Positions 1-8,019 of a stretch of DNA of 64,000 bases are shown piece by piece. The notes beneath the pieces are model-generated. The model made no database searches, was not told where the DNA came from, and saw only the letters and a program-made list of their open reading frames with translations. The stretch is from Streptomyces reniochalinae (lineage in GTDB: Bacteria; Actinomycetota; Actinomycetes; Streptomycetales; Streptomycetaceae), in the NCBI RefSeq assembly GCF_003323735.1, contig NZ_QOIM01000028.1, forward strand, positions 124,001 through 188,000, written 5' to 3'. Both the position numbers and the translations under genes were made by a program. Every line of letters starts with the position of its first letter. The stretch's first letter is position 1.

Positions 1-55
1 CCTCGCCGAGTTCACCGACCTTGTCGGGACCGTGTCCCCGGGGGAGCAGCCCTCC

Positions 56-1027
56 CTACTCGGCCTGGAGGTCTTTGAGCGCGTCCTCTACCCGGTCGAG
101 GGTGTAGTGGGCATCGGTGTAGCCGGCCACGGTGTTCTTGCCGCCCACATAGACGTGGTCGTTCTTCACCGCGGGGAGCTGCTTGTAGAGCGAGGTCTTC
201 TGCACGGTCTTCATGAAGGCGTTGACCTGGCCACGCAGGTTGGAGTCGAGGAAGAGGACATCGGCGTCGCTGACGGCGGAGGCCAGCTTCTCGTTGGAGA
301 GGGTGGCCTCCGGCTCCTTCTGCCCCTTGACGATCTTGCTCTCCTGCCGGGACCAGGTGAAGCCGAGCGGGACCATCAGCGAGCCCTGCATGTTCTTCTC
401 GCCCCAGGCGTAGAAGTTGTTCTCCTCGTAGGAGCCGATGACGCCGACCGTCTTGCCCTTGATGACCTTGCCGTACTTCTTCGCGATGCCCTTCTGGCGC
501 TTCGCGAAGGCCGCCTGTAGCTTGTCGGCCTTCTCCGGTACGCCGAGCGCCTCGGCGACCTCCTCCGTACGCTGTGTCCACCTGGCGCGGTCACCACCGC
601 GGAGCGTGAAGGTGTAAACGGGCGCGATGTCCCTGAGCGCCTTGAGTGTCTCCTCGTCGTACACGTTGGGCGCGAGAATCAGGTCGGGTTCGAGCGCCGC
701 GATGTCCTCCAGCTTCGGCTCCTGCCGCGCGACGACGGGGATTTTCTCGATTTCGGCGGCCTGGTCCTTCGGGATGATGCCCTTCTCGAAGGCGCCCTGG
801 CCCACCGGCTTGAAGCCCAGGTCGAGAACCGGCTGGGTGGCGGAGTAGTGCAGCGGGACGACACGCTTGGGCTTGTCCGGCACCTTGACCTCGGTACCGC
901 CCGCGTCCGTGACCGTCCTCGTCCGAGAACTGGCCTTGGAGCCACCGCCGTCGGAGGACGAGCAGCCCGCCAGGGCGAGGGAGAGGACGACGGAGCCCGC
1001 GAGAAGGGAAACGGTGGTGGACCTCAT
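56..1027 (-). CDS. Iron-siderophore ABC transporter substrate-binding lipoprotein
   Basis: A 323-aa protein that should capture a ferric siderophore outside the cell and deliver it to the membrane permeases encoded just upstream. It has a short signal peptide with the lipobox LALAGC, so it is probably lipidated at Cys22, then a Ser/Gly linker. The mature part has the FecB/FepB-type (TroA-like) pattern: the TVTDAGGTEVKVPDKPKRVV entry, an EPDLILAPN segment, a long central helix and a C-terminal DRVEDALKDL helix. The ATG overlaps the ATPase stop codon as ATGA, so it is the last gene of the coupled operon running from 5834 to 56. The length is normal for the family. The ligand, hydroxamate or catecholate, cannot be told from sequence alone. 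Confidence 0.93.
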   Translation of the reverse strand: MRSTTVSLLAGSVVLSLALAGCSSSDGGGSKASSRTRTVTDAGGTEVKVPDKPKRVVPLHYSATQPVLDLGFKPVGQGAFEKGIIPKDQAAEIEKIPVVARQEPKLEDIAALEPDLILAPNVYDEETLKALRDIAPVYTFTLRGGDRARWTQRTEEVAEALGVPEKADKLQAAFAKRQKGIAKKYGKVIKGKTVGVIGSYEENNFYAWGEKNMQGSLMVPLGFTWSRQESKIVKGQKEPEATLSNEKLASAVSDADVLFLDSNLRGQVNAFMKTVQKTSLYKQLPAVKNDHVYVGGKNTVAGYTDAHYTLDRVEDALKDLQAE

Positions 1028-1881
1028 GGTGCGACCTTCCGGAGGATCGGGGCGGTGGGCGCCGGACGGCTGCCCTGATGCCTGGTGATGATGTGAGGCC
1101 CGCCGTTGACCGGGTCCTCGATGATGGTGGCCTCGACGTCGAAGACCTCGGCCAGCAGGTCGCTGGTGAGCACCTCGGCGGGGGAGCCCTGCGCGACGAC
1201 GCGCCCGGCGGACATCACGACGAGGTGCCCTGCGTAGCGGGCCGCGTGGTTGATGTCATGCAGCACGGCGACGATGGTGCGACCGGCGCTGCGGTTCAGC
1301 TCGGCGAACAGGTCGAGCAGAGCGATCTGGTGCGAGACGTCGAGGAACGTGGTCGGCTCGTCGAGCAGCAGGATGGGGCTCTCCTGCGCGAGAGCCATCG
1401 CGACCCACGCGCGCTGGCGCTGCCCGCCCGACAGTTCGTCGACGGGCCTGCCGGTCAGCTCCGTCATACCGGTCTGCTCCAGAGCGCGGCGCACACTGGC
1501 CTCGTCCTCGTGACTCCACCGCGAGAGCGCCGACTGGTGGGGGTAGCGGCCTCGTCGTACGAGGTCGAGGACGGGGATACCGGCAGGTGTCACGGTCGAC
1601 TGCGGCAGCAGCCCGAGGCGGGTCGCCAGGTCCTTGCCCCGCATCCGGTGGATGTCCTTGCCGTCCAGGTACACCGTGCCCGCGGTCGGCTTGAGCAGCC
1701 GGGACAAGGAGCGCAGCAACGTGGACTTGCCGCAGGCGTTGGGGCCCAGGATCACCGTGAACTCGCCGTCGGGGACGCCGACTGTCAGATTTTCGCCGAT
1801 GACCCGGTCGTCGTACGCCATCGTGATGTCGTCGGCGCGCAGCGAGGGCAGGGACTGCGCCGGGCGGGCGTGCGTGTTCAC
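1024..1881 (-). CDS. Ferric-siderophore ABC transporter ATPase (FepC/FecE type)
   Basis: A 285-aa cytoplasmic ATPase that would drive siderophore import through the two FecCD permeases. Walker A is GPNACGKST, the ABC signature LSGGQRQR and Walker B ILLLDEPTTFLD, followed by the switch region VLHDINHAARYA. I chose the GTG at 1881 (VNTHARPAQS) because it overlaps the permease stop as GTGA, and the longer open frame upstream is antisense to the permease. The G to A change in the Walker A loop (GPNA) is common in siderophore ATPases and should not impair activity. It is followed by the binding lipoprotein gene with an ATGA overlap. Confidence 0.93.
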   Translation of the reverse strand: MNTHARPAQSLPSLRADDITMAYDDRVIGENLTVGVPDGEFTVILGPNACGKSTLLRSLSRLLKPTAGTVYLDGKDIHRMRGKDLATRLGLLPQSTVTPAGIPVLDLVRRGRYPHQSALSRWSHEDEASVRRALEQTGMTELTGRPVDELSGGQRQRAWVAMALAQESPILLLDEPTTFLDVSHQIALLDLFAELNRSAGRTIVAVLHDINHAARYAGHLVVMSAGRVVAQGSPAEVLTSDLLAEVFDVEATIIEDPVNGGPHIITRHQGSRPAPTAPILRKVAP

Positions 1882-2945
1882 AGGGTTCCCTTCCGGTTCT
1901 CGCGGACGAGCAGCGAGAGGAGGTAGACGCCGCCGACCGCGACGGTGACCACGCCGACCGGGAAGGCGTGGCCCGGTACGGCGTGCTGGGCGACGAGGTC
2001 GGCGCTGGAGAGGATGAGGGCTCCGGCGCAGGCGGCGGGCAGCAGCGCGGTGCCGTAGGTTCCGGCGAGCCGGCGTCCGACATGGGGGGCTGCCAGCGCG
2101 ACGAAGGCGATGGGCCCCGCGGCGGCGGTGACCACCGCGACCAGGACGACGCCACCCAGCACCAGCAGCAGCCGCAGGCGCGCGGGTCGCACGCCGAGCG
2201 CGGCGGCGGTGTCCTCGCCCAGGTCGAACACCGGGAGGGCACGCTGGAGTCCGGCGCAGACCAGGATCGTGAGGACGGCGCCCGTCGCGAGGGCGGGGCC
2301 GGTGTGGCTGAAGCTGACGGCGTTCAGGGAGCCGGCGCCCCAGACGGCGGCGACCTGGGAGATGTCGGAGTCCGCGATGAGGTAGAAGTACGTCTCCAGC
2401 GCCACCATCATGGCGTTGAGTCCGATACCGACGATCACCAGGCGGAAGCCGGCCGTGCCGCCGTCGCGTGCGAAGAGCACGACGAGCAGCGTGACCACGA
2501 GACCACCTGCCAGCGCGCCGCCCGCGACCAGCGCGATCCCGGGACCGACGAAGGTGATCACCGCGACACCGCCCGCGGAGGCTCCGGCGGTGAAGCCGAT
2601 GATGTCGGGACTTCCCAGCGGGTTGCGGGTGATGCACTGGAAGAGCGCTCCGGCCACGCCGAGCATCGTCCCGAGGACCACGGCGGCGACAGCACGCGGC
2701 AGCCGCCACTGGAGGATGAACAACTCCGTGACCCGGGTGCCGTCACCGGTCAGTGTGGAGAGGACCTGAGCCGGGGAGTAGTTCACCTTGCCGAGCATGA
2801 GCGCGGCCACGGTCACGCCCGCCGTCGCCGCGACGAGCAGGGCGCACACTGCGGCATAGCGCACGGGCACGCGCGCGGACACCCGTAGGCGCCGGGGCCC
2901 GCGGACGGTCAGGTCACCCTGCTCGGCCGATATCCACGCGGTCAC
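1878..2945 (-). CDS. FecCD-family siderophore permease, second subunit
   Basis: A 355-aa polytopic membrane protein, one half of the importer channel. It has about ten hydrophobic segments and the family landmarks RLPRAVAAVVLGTMLGVAGA, the NPLGSPDIIGFTAGAS loop, and the cytoplasmic coupling stretch GPIAFVALAAPHVGRRL. The GTG at 2945 (VTAWISAEQG) overlaps the stop of the preceding permease as GTGA. It presumably forms a heterodimer with the other permease, since both are of FecCD type but diverge clearly in sequence. Confidence 0.92.
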   Translation of the reverse strand: MTAWISAEQGDLTVRGPRRLRVSARVPVRYAAVCALLVAATAGVTVAALMLGKVNYSPAQVLSTLTGDGTRVTELFILQWRLPRAVAAVVLGTMLGVAGALFQCITRNPLGSPDIIGFTAGASAGGVAVITFVGPGIALVAGGALAGGLVVTLLVVLFARDGGTAGFRLVIVGIGLNAMMVALETYFYLIADSDISQVAAVWGAGSLNAVSFSHTGPALATGAVLTILVCAGLQRALPVFDLGEDTAAALGVRPARLRLLLVLGGVVLVAVVTAAAGPIAFVALAAPHVGRRLAGTYGTALLPAACAGALILSSADLVAQHAVPGHAFPVGVVTVAVGGVYLLSLLVRENRKGTL

Positions 2946-4054
2946 TGGGCGTGCACCTTCCGGTTGGAGACCAGCCGGATCAGCACCGGGGCACCGACGA
3001 ACGCCGTGACGACGCCCACGGGCATCTCCCGCAGCGGCAGCGCCACCCTGGCCAGGATGTCGGAGGCGAGCAGGAGGACGGGTGCGGCGAGTGCGGCCAG
3101 CGGGATGATGCGGCGCTGGTCGTTGCCGACCAGCAGACGGCACACGTGCGGCACCATCAGCCCGAGGAAGGTCACGGGTCCGGCGATGGCGGTGGCCGAG
3201 CCGACCAGCAGTGTGACGGAGACGATCGTGCCCAGGCGCACCCGCCGGGTGTCGACTCCGAGGGAGGCGGCGGTGTCCTCGCCCAGCGCGACCGCGTTGA
3301 GCGGGCGCACCAGGGCGCCGGCGAGCAGCAGCCCGACCACGAGGTACGGGAGGACTCCGATGAGGTCGGTGAGCGCGCGCCCGGCCACCGAGCCGGCTGC
3401 CCAGGACCGGTACCCGTCGAACGTCGCGACGTCGAACAGGCGGATGGCGGTGGTGAGTCCGCCGAGAACCGCGGCAAGCGCGACACCGGCCAGGACCATG
3501 CGGACCGGCGTCGCCGGGCCCTTGCCCGCCGAGGCGAACATCAGCAGGGCGACGGTCGCGAGCAGCGACCCGGCCAGCGCGGGCAGGACGAGGGCGCTGG
3601 TGGAGGTCGAGGCACCGAGCCACAGCGCGAGCGTGACACCGAGCGCCGCACCGCCGTTGACGCCGAGAATGCCGGGGTCGGCGAGCGGGTTGCGGGTGTA
3701 CGCCTGGATGACGGCGCCGGCGACACCGAGCGCGGCGCCGACGGCGATCGCCACGACGGTGCGCGGCAGCCGGGAGTCGAGGACGAGGGCGTCGGCCTGC
3801 TGGTCGCCGTGGCCCAGGACCGCGTCGACGATCCTGCCGAGCGCGATGCCCTCGGCGCCGACGAGCAGACTGGCCGCGGCGGCCAGCAGCAGGGCCGCGA
3901 GGAGTGCGGCGAGGACGAGTGGCGTCCGGGGGAAGGAGGGCTTGGCGCCGGCGGCCGGCCGCGCATCCTCGCGGGATGCCGCGTCGGCGGTGGGTGCCGG
4001 GCGCTCGGCGGCCGGGGTGGCCTCGGCGAGCGTGCCGGGGGCGGGCTCAGGCAT
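2942..4054 (-). CDS. FecCD-family siderophore permease, first subunit
   Basis: A 370-aa inner-membrane permease. Residues 1-45 form a hydrophilic Ala/Pro-rich cytoplasmic lead, followed by about ten transmembrane helices. Family motifs are SRLPRTVVAIAVGAALGVAG, the NPLADPGILGVNGGAA loop and GPVTFLGLMVPHVCRLL, which is the ATPase-coupling helix. The ATG at 4054 lies inside the last codons of the SIP gene, an 8-nt overlap, so translation is probably coupled. The frame is intact and the length is slightly above the usual 330-350 aa because of the N-terminal extension. Confidence 0.93.
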   Translation of the reverse strand: MPEPAPGTLAEATPAAERPAPTADAASREDARPAAGAKPSFPRTPLVLAALLAALLLAAAASLLVGAEGIALGRIVDAVLGHGDQQADALVLDSRLPRTVVAIAVGAALGVAGAVIQAYTRNPLADPGILGVNGGAALGVTLALWLGASTSTSALVLPALAGSLLATVALLMFASAGKGPATPVRMVLAGVALAAVLGGLTTAIRLFDVATFDGYRSWAAGSVAGRALTDLIGVLPYLVVGLLLAGALVRPLNAVALGEDTAASLGVDTRRVRLGTIVSVTLLVGSATAIAGPVTFLGLMVPHVCRLLVGNDQRRIIPLAALAAPVLLLASDILARVALPLREMPVGVVTAFVGAPVLIRLVSNRKVHAQ

Positions 4055-5834
4055 GAGCGACCGTCACGGTTCCGAACGGCCCGAAGCCCCAGCCGAGCAC
4101 GGTGCGTTCGACGGTGGCCGCACCGGCCGCGCGCAGCAGCGCGGCGACCTGTCCGCTGGAGCGCAGCGGTGCGCCGGTGACGGCCAGACTGGTGAGCGCG
4201 TGCTCGGCGGCGTGGTCGTCGACGGCGGCCTTGTCGCTGGTGCGCTCGAACAGCACGAGGGCGCGGCCCGCTGCCAGTGCCGTACGCAGCAGGGTCCGGC
4301 ACTCCTCGTCGGTGCGGCCTTCGAGAGCGGCGACGAGTATCGCGCAGTCGTGGTCCGGCCAGGCGGCGACGTCCGTGCCCGGCAGGTGCACGGTGCGGCC
4401 GCGGGCGATCCGCCCGGCCACGTGGGGGGCCGCGTCGCCGCTGACGGCGAGGGTCGTGGCGTCCCGCACCGCGGGGACGTCGGGCAACAGGTCGAGGACG
4501 TACGCCAACTGCTCGGCCGCCCGGTCCTGGTGGGCGGCGTCGAGGTCCGGGTCGGCCACCCGCCGCTCGCGCCAGCACAGTTCGCCCAGGCGCTCGGCGT
4601 GGCCGTCGGCGCGCAGCACGTCGACCAGATCGACCAGGGCGAGCGTCTCCCGGTTGGCCGGGTTGTCGAGACAGAGCTCGTCCTGGACGGAGTCGTCGCA
4701 CAGCACCGCACCGAGTGGCGTGTTGCCGAAGTGGTCCCTCTCGCGCTCCAGGAGGCCGAGCGCCGTCATGCCGTCGAGCAGTGGGGCGAGGCGGCCGGCC
4801 GGTACACCGGTCTCGGCAGCGAGTCCTTCCACGGTGGTCACGCCGCTGGAGACGGCGGGGTTGATACCGAGCGTGACCGCGGCGCGGGTGAGCACGGGTG
4901 GCGCCAGCTCGGTCATCTCGTGGATCCGCGTCGGCAGATCAGAGGTTTCCGTACTCTCCTCGGCCGGGGCGGGCACGAGGCTCTCGGCGTTGTCGCGCGC
5001 CGTCTCCTTCGCGGCCGTCACCGCCTTGGGGCGCCGCCAGTAGCCGACGACCTCGACGTCCTCCTTGGGCAGGCCGAGTTCGCCGCGCAGGTAGCGGCGT
5101 ATGGGGGCGATGGCCATGGCCTCGCCCGCCGTCCACGCGTACACCCGGCCCTCGGGTACCTCGATGCGGCGCACCGCGTCGAACAGTTGGGTGGTGGCAC
5201 CGGCTGGAGCCTCGGCCCTCACCAGCCACTCGATCGTCACGCCGGCCCGGGTGTGCAGCCGCTGGCGGTCCTCGGCGGTCGGGATCTCGATCACGACGTG
5301 GCCGCGGGCGGTCTCGGGCGCCTCCTCCAGCCAGCGGGCGATGGCAGGCAGCGCGGTCTCGTCACCGGCGAGCAGATGCCAGTCGGCGTCGGTGTTGACC
5401 AGCGCACAGGACTTCGGCCCCGCGAACTGGATCGCGTCTCCGACCTGCGCGTTGAATGCCCACGAGGCGGCGAGTCCGGCGTCGTGACGGGCCACGTCGA
5501 TGGCGAAGGTGTTCTTCTCCGGGTCCCAGGAGCGGACCGTGTAGTCACGGGTGTTGCCGAGCACCTCGGGGTTCCAGGCGAAGCGGGTCTCCTCCTGGGT
5601 GCCGACGCGCGGCAGCTCGCCTTCGGCGGGCGGGACGACGAGTTTGACGTGGTCGTCGAACCCGTCGGAGCGGAACGCGGGCCGCCGGTATCCGTCTCCC
5701 ATGACGCCCTCGGCCAACTCGTCACCGGTCAGGGTGAGGCGGCGCATGTTCGGCGTGAGGTCGTCGATTCCGGCGACCCGCACACGGCGCATCACGATCG
5801 GGAAGATCCGGAGGGGGCGGGACGAGCGAGGCAT
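4047..5834 (-). CDS. Siderophore-interacting flavoprotein fused to an O-methyltransferase-like domain
   Basis: A 595-aa protein. Residues about 1-285 are a siderophore-interacting protein (FAD-binding, NAD(P)H ferric-siderophore reductase): VRVAGIDDLTPNMRRLTLTG, the FAD-contacting RDYTVRSWDPE, the HLLAGDETALPAIARWLEE core and the VVGYWRRPKA end. This half should release iron by reducing ferric siderophore in the cytoplasm. Residues about 300-595 look like a class of O-methyltransferases: a winged-helix dimerisation part (TTVEGLAAETGVPAGRLAPL, FGNTPLGAVL) and a Rossmann-like part (DCAILVAALEGRTDEECRTL). The glycine-rich SAM loop expected there is not visible (LAVSGDAAPH instead), so the domain may be non-catalytic. 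First gene of the importer operon, with an iron box directly upstream. RBS GGAG lies before the ATG. Confidence 0.88.
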   Translation of the reverse strand: MPRSSRPLRIFPIVMRRVRVAGIDDLTPNMRRLTLTGDELAEGVMGDGYRRPAFRSDGFDDHVKLVVPPAEGELPRVGTQEETRFAWNPEVLGNTRDYTVRSWDPEKNTFAIDVARHDAGLAASWAFNAQVGDAIQFAGPKSCALVNTDADWHLLAGDETALPAIARWLEEAPETARGHVVIEIPTAEDRQRLHTRAGVTIEWLVRAEAPAGATTQLFDAVRRIEVPEGRVYAWTAGEAMAIAPIRRYLRGELGLPKEDVEVVGYWRRPKAVTAAKETARDNAESLVPAPAEESTETSDLPTRIHEMTELAPPVLTRAAVTLGINPAVSSGVTTVEGLAAETGVPAGRLAPLLDGMTALGLLERERDHFGNTPLGAVLCDDSVQDELCLDNPANRETLALVDLVDVLRADGHAERLGELCWRERRVADPDLDAAHQDRAAEQLAYVLDLLPDVPAVRDATTLAVSGDAAPHVAGRIARGRTVHLPGTDVAAWPDHDCAILVAALEGRTDEECRTLLRTALAAGRALVLFERTSDKAAVDDHAAEHALTSLAVTGAPLRSSGQVAALLRAAGAATVERTVLGWGFGPFGTVTVAHA

Positions 5835-5861
5835 GGATGCTCCGTGAAGACTGCGAATTAG

Positions 5862-5880
5862 TGAGGTAAGCCTAGCCTAA
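5862..5880 (-). promoter_or_regulatory. Iron box (DmdR/IdeR-type operator) of the siderophore importer operon
   Basis: On the minus strand this reads TTAGGCTAGGCTTACCTCA, a close match to the actinobacterial DtxR-family iron box TTAGGTTAGGCTCACCTAA. It ends 28 bp before the SIP start codon at 5834, where it would occlude the promoter (possible -35 TTAATT and -10 CTAATT flank it). The expected behaviour is repression when iron is plentiful. Confidence 0.85.
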
Positions 5881-5943
5881 TTAACGCCGGGGGTCGGTGG
5901 CTGTGACGCATTCGCAATCCGGAACCGGACACGCCGCTCAGCC

Positions 5944-6029
5944 GCCGTCCCGCCCGGCGCGGACCGCGCCATTCCGGCCACTTCGGTTCCCTCTTCCGCT
6001 GGGGCCGTCCCGCCCGGCGCGGACCGCGC
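5944..6029. repeat. 26-bp direct repeat pair with a 34-bp spacer
   Basis: A 26-bp block starting gccgtcccgcccgg and ending gaccgcgc occurs identically at 5944-5969 and 6004-6029. The 34 bp between them contains a segment found almost unchanged at 45812-45844. The block lies in the non-coding gap between the ABC gene end at 6079 and the iron box at 5862. No transposase or integrase is nearby. Confidence 0.8.
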
Positions 6030-6078
6030 TCTCCTCCCGGCCGGGCGACACGCCAGGTGGCCCGCCGGCACCAGTCCT

Positions 6079-8019
6079 TCAGCGCGGCGCGGGCACCGAA
6101 GTCCGCGGCTCCGCGTCCGGTTCCGCCTCCGGGCCGGCCCAGCTCCGCCACAGTCGGGCGTACCGTCCGCCCGCCGCGAGGAGTTCGGCGTGGGAGCCGC
6201 TCTCCACCACGAGGCCGCCGTCGAGCACCACGATCCTGTCGGCCCGCTCGGCCTGGGTGAGGCGGTGCGCGACAAGGAGAGTGGTCCGGCCCCGGGTCGC
6301 CGCCTCGGCCGCGTCCTCCAGTATCCGGGCACCGGCGCTGCCCGCCTCGGCTGTCGCCTCGTCGAGAACCGCGACCGCCGGGTCCGCGAGGGCCAGCCTG
6401 GCGAGGGCCACATGGCCGGCCTGCGCGGCGGTCAACGGGTGGGCGCCTTCTCCCACCCGGGTCTCCGCGCCCTCCGGCAGCGCACGCACCCACTCCAGGG
6501 CGCCGACCGCGTCGAGCGCGCCCAGGATCTCCGCGTCGCCGGCCGTGGTCCGCGCCAGCCGCACGTTGTCCAGCACGGTGCCGTGGAAGACGTGCAGCTC
6601 CTGACTGAGCAGCGCCACGTGGCGCTCCGTCCGGCGCTCGCCCATCCGCTCCACCGGTGCCCCGCCCAGCCGCACGGTGCCTGCCGTCGGCCGCAGCACA
6701 CCGGCGGCGATGGCGGCCAGGGTGCTCTTGCCCGCACCGCTCGCCCCCACCAGCGCCACCCGCTCGCCGGGTGCGACGCACAAGGACACCTCCCGCAGCA
6801 CCTGGTGGTCGCCGTAGGTGTGGGAGACGGCGCACAGCTCCAGACTCGTGTCGGCCGGAACCTCCGGGGCCTCGGGCTCGACCGGCGGGCTCATCATGGC
6901 GACGCCCGCGAGGCGGGCCAGCGCGGCGCCCGCCTCCTGGATGTCGTCGAACTGGGTGACCAGGAAGCCGATCGGGTTGAACAGCCGGTGGAAGTAGAGC
7001 GCCGCCGCCGTGACGGCGCCGACGGTCACCGCGTCGGAGCGGACCAGGAAGAACCCGGTGACGAGGACGGCGGTCAGGCCGATGAACTCAGCGGAGTTGA
7101 GCCGCGAACTGAAGCGCGTGAACAGCCGGAAGACCGACAGCGACACCTCGCGCGCCGCGGCCGAACGCTCCGCCACCCGAGCCACGTGTGCCTCTTCCCA
7201 CCGGTAGGCACGCAGAGTGGACGCGCCCCGCAGCGAAGCCGCCAGCGCCTGTGTGCGGGCGCCGGTCAGCACCCGCTGCTGGGCGTAGAGCGGGCCGGAG
7301 CGCGGCAGGTACCAGCGCAGCGCCAGGACGTACACCGGGGCCGCCGCGAGACCCGCGAGGCCCAGGCGCCAGTCGAGGGCGAACAGGCCACCCGCTGTCA
7401 GCCCCACGGTGAACACCGCGTTCGCCAGGGGCGGCACGACGCCCGATATCGCACCGGTGACGACGGCCACGTCGTCACCGGCCCGGGAGAGCAGATCCCC
7501 CGTGCCGGTCCTCTCCAGAGTCGCCGACGGCAGCTGCAAAGCCCGGTCGAGCACCCGGGCCCGGATCCGTGCCAGGACCGTTTCCCCGACCCGCGCCACC
7601 AGGGCGCCACCCACTCCGGTGAGCACCCCGGTGGCCAGCGCTGCGACCACCAAGACGATTACTGCCCACGCGAGATGGGCGGTGCCGGCGTCCGCACGTA
7701 CCTCGTCGACGAGCCGGCCCAGGACCCAGGGAGCGGTCAGCCCGGCCGCGCTGGCCGCCGGCATCACGACAGCGGCGGCCACCGCGAGGCGGCGGTGCCC
7801 GGCCAGTTCGGCGCGCAGCAGACCCCACGTCAGGCGGGGCGAGGCCACGGGGAGCAGCGCGTCGGCCGGAGTCGCCGGCCGGGCGCCGGGCCTCTGCCCG
7901 GCGCCCGCACCACCACCGGCCGACCGATCACCGGCTGCCCGGCCCTTATGCCGCGCCGACGGGACACCGCCCTGGCCGCTGTCCCTCGTGGTCCGCCGGC
8001 CGCTGGTGCGCTCACTCAT
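6079..8019 (-). CDS. ABC exporter-fold half-transporter with intact Walker motifs but degenerate signature
   Basis: A 646-aa fused membrane/ATPase protein. Residues 1-55 are a polar, disordered-looking lead, about 70-355 are six transmembrane helices, and about 400-646 are the nucleotide-binding domain. Walker A is GASGAGKST and Walker B is VAVLDEAT, both intact, with the switch His in LLVAHRLTQAERADRI. The ABC signature, normally LSGGQ, reads LTAAQAGH. Its ATP site can therefore only be completed by the partner at 8016-9776, which keeps LSGGQ. The ATG overlaps the partner's stop as ATGA, so the two are made together. Next to SIP and iron boxes, it resembles an IrtB-like siderophore transporter half. 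A drug or siderophore exporter is the alternative. Confidence 0.9.
   Translation of the reverse strand: MSERTSGRRTTRDSGQGGVPSARHKGRAAGDRSAGGGAGAGQRPGARPATPADALLPVASPRLTWGLLRAELAGHRRLAVAAAVVMPAASAAGLTAPWVLGRLVDEVRADAGTAHLAWAVIVLVVAALATGVLTGVGGALVARVGETVLARIRARVLDRALQLPSATLERTGTGDLLSRAGDDVAVVTGAISGVVPPLANAVFTVGLTAGGLFALDWRLGLAGLAAAPVYVLALRWYLPRSGPLYAQQRVLTGARTQALAASLRGASTLRAYRWEEAHVARVAERSAAAREVSLSVFRLFTRFSSRLNSAEFIGLTAVLVTGFFLVRSDAVTVGAVTAAALYFHRLFNPIGFLVTQFDDIQEAGAALARLAGVAMMSPPVEPEAPEVPADTSLELCAVSHTYGDHQVLREVSLCVAPGERVALVGASGAGKSTLAAIAAGVLRPTAGTVRLGGAPVERMGERRTERHVALLSQELHVFHGTVLDNVRLARTTAGDAEILGALDAVGALEWVRALPEGAETRVGEGAHPLTAAQAGHVALARLALADPAVAVLDEATAEAGSAGARILEDAAEAATRGRTTLLVAHRLTQAERADRIVVLDGGLVVESGSHAELLAAGGRYARLWRSWAGPEAEPDAEPRTSVPAPR

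Noticed and set aside
1..55. End of a plus-strand gene at the window start
   Set aside because: No stop codon with coding context can be recognised in 55 bases.
2964..5861. Very long open frame on the plus strand opposite the iron operon (965 codons)
   Set aside because: It is antisense to four motif-rich genes and reads as Ser/Thr/Arg-rich low-complexity protein; such mirrors are normal at this GC content.
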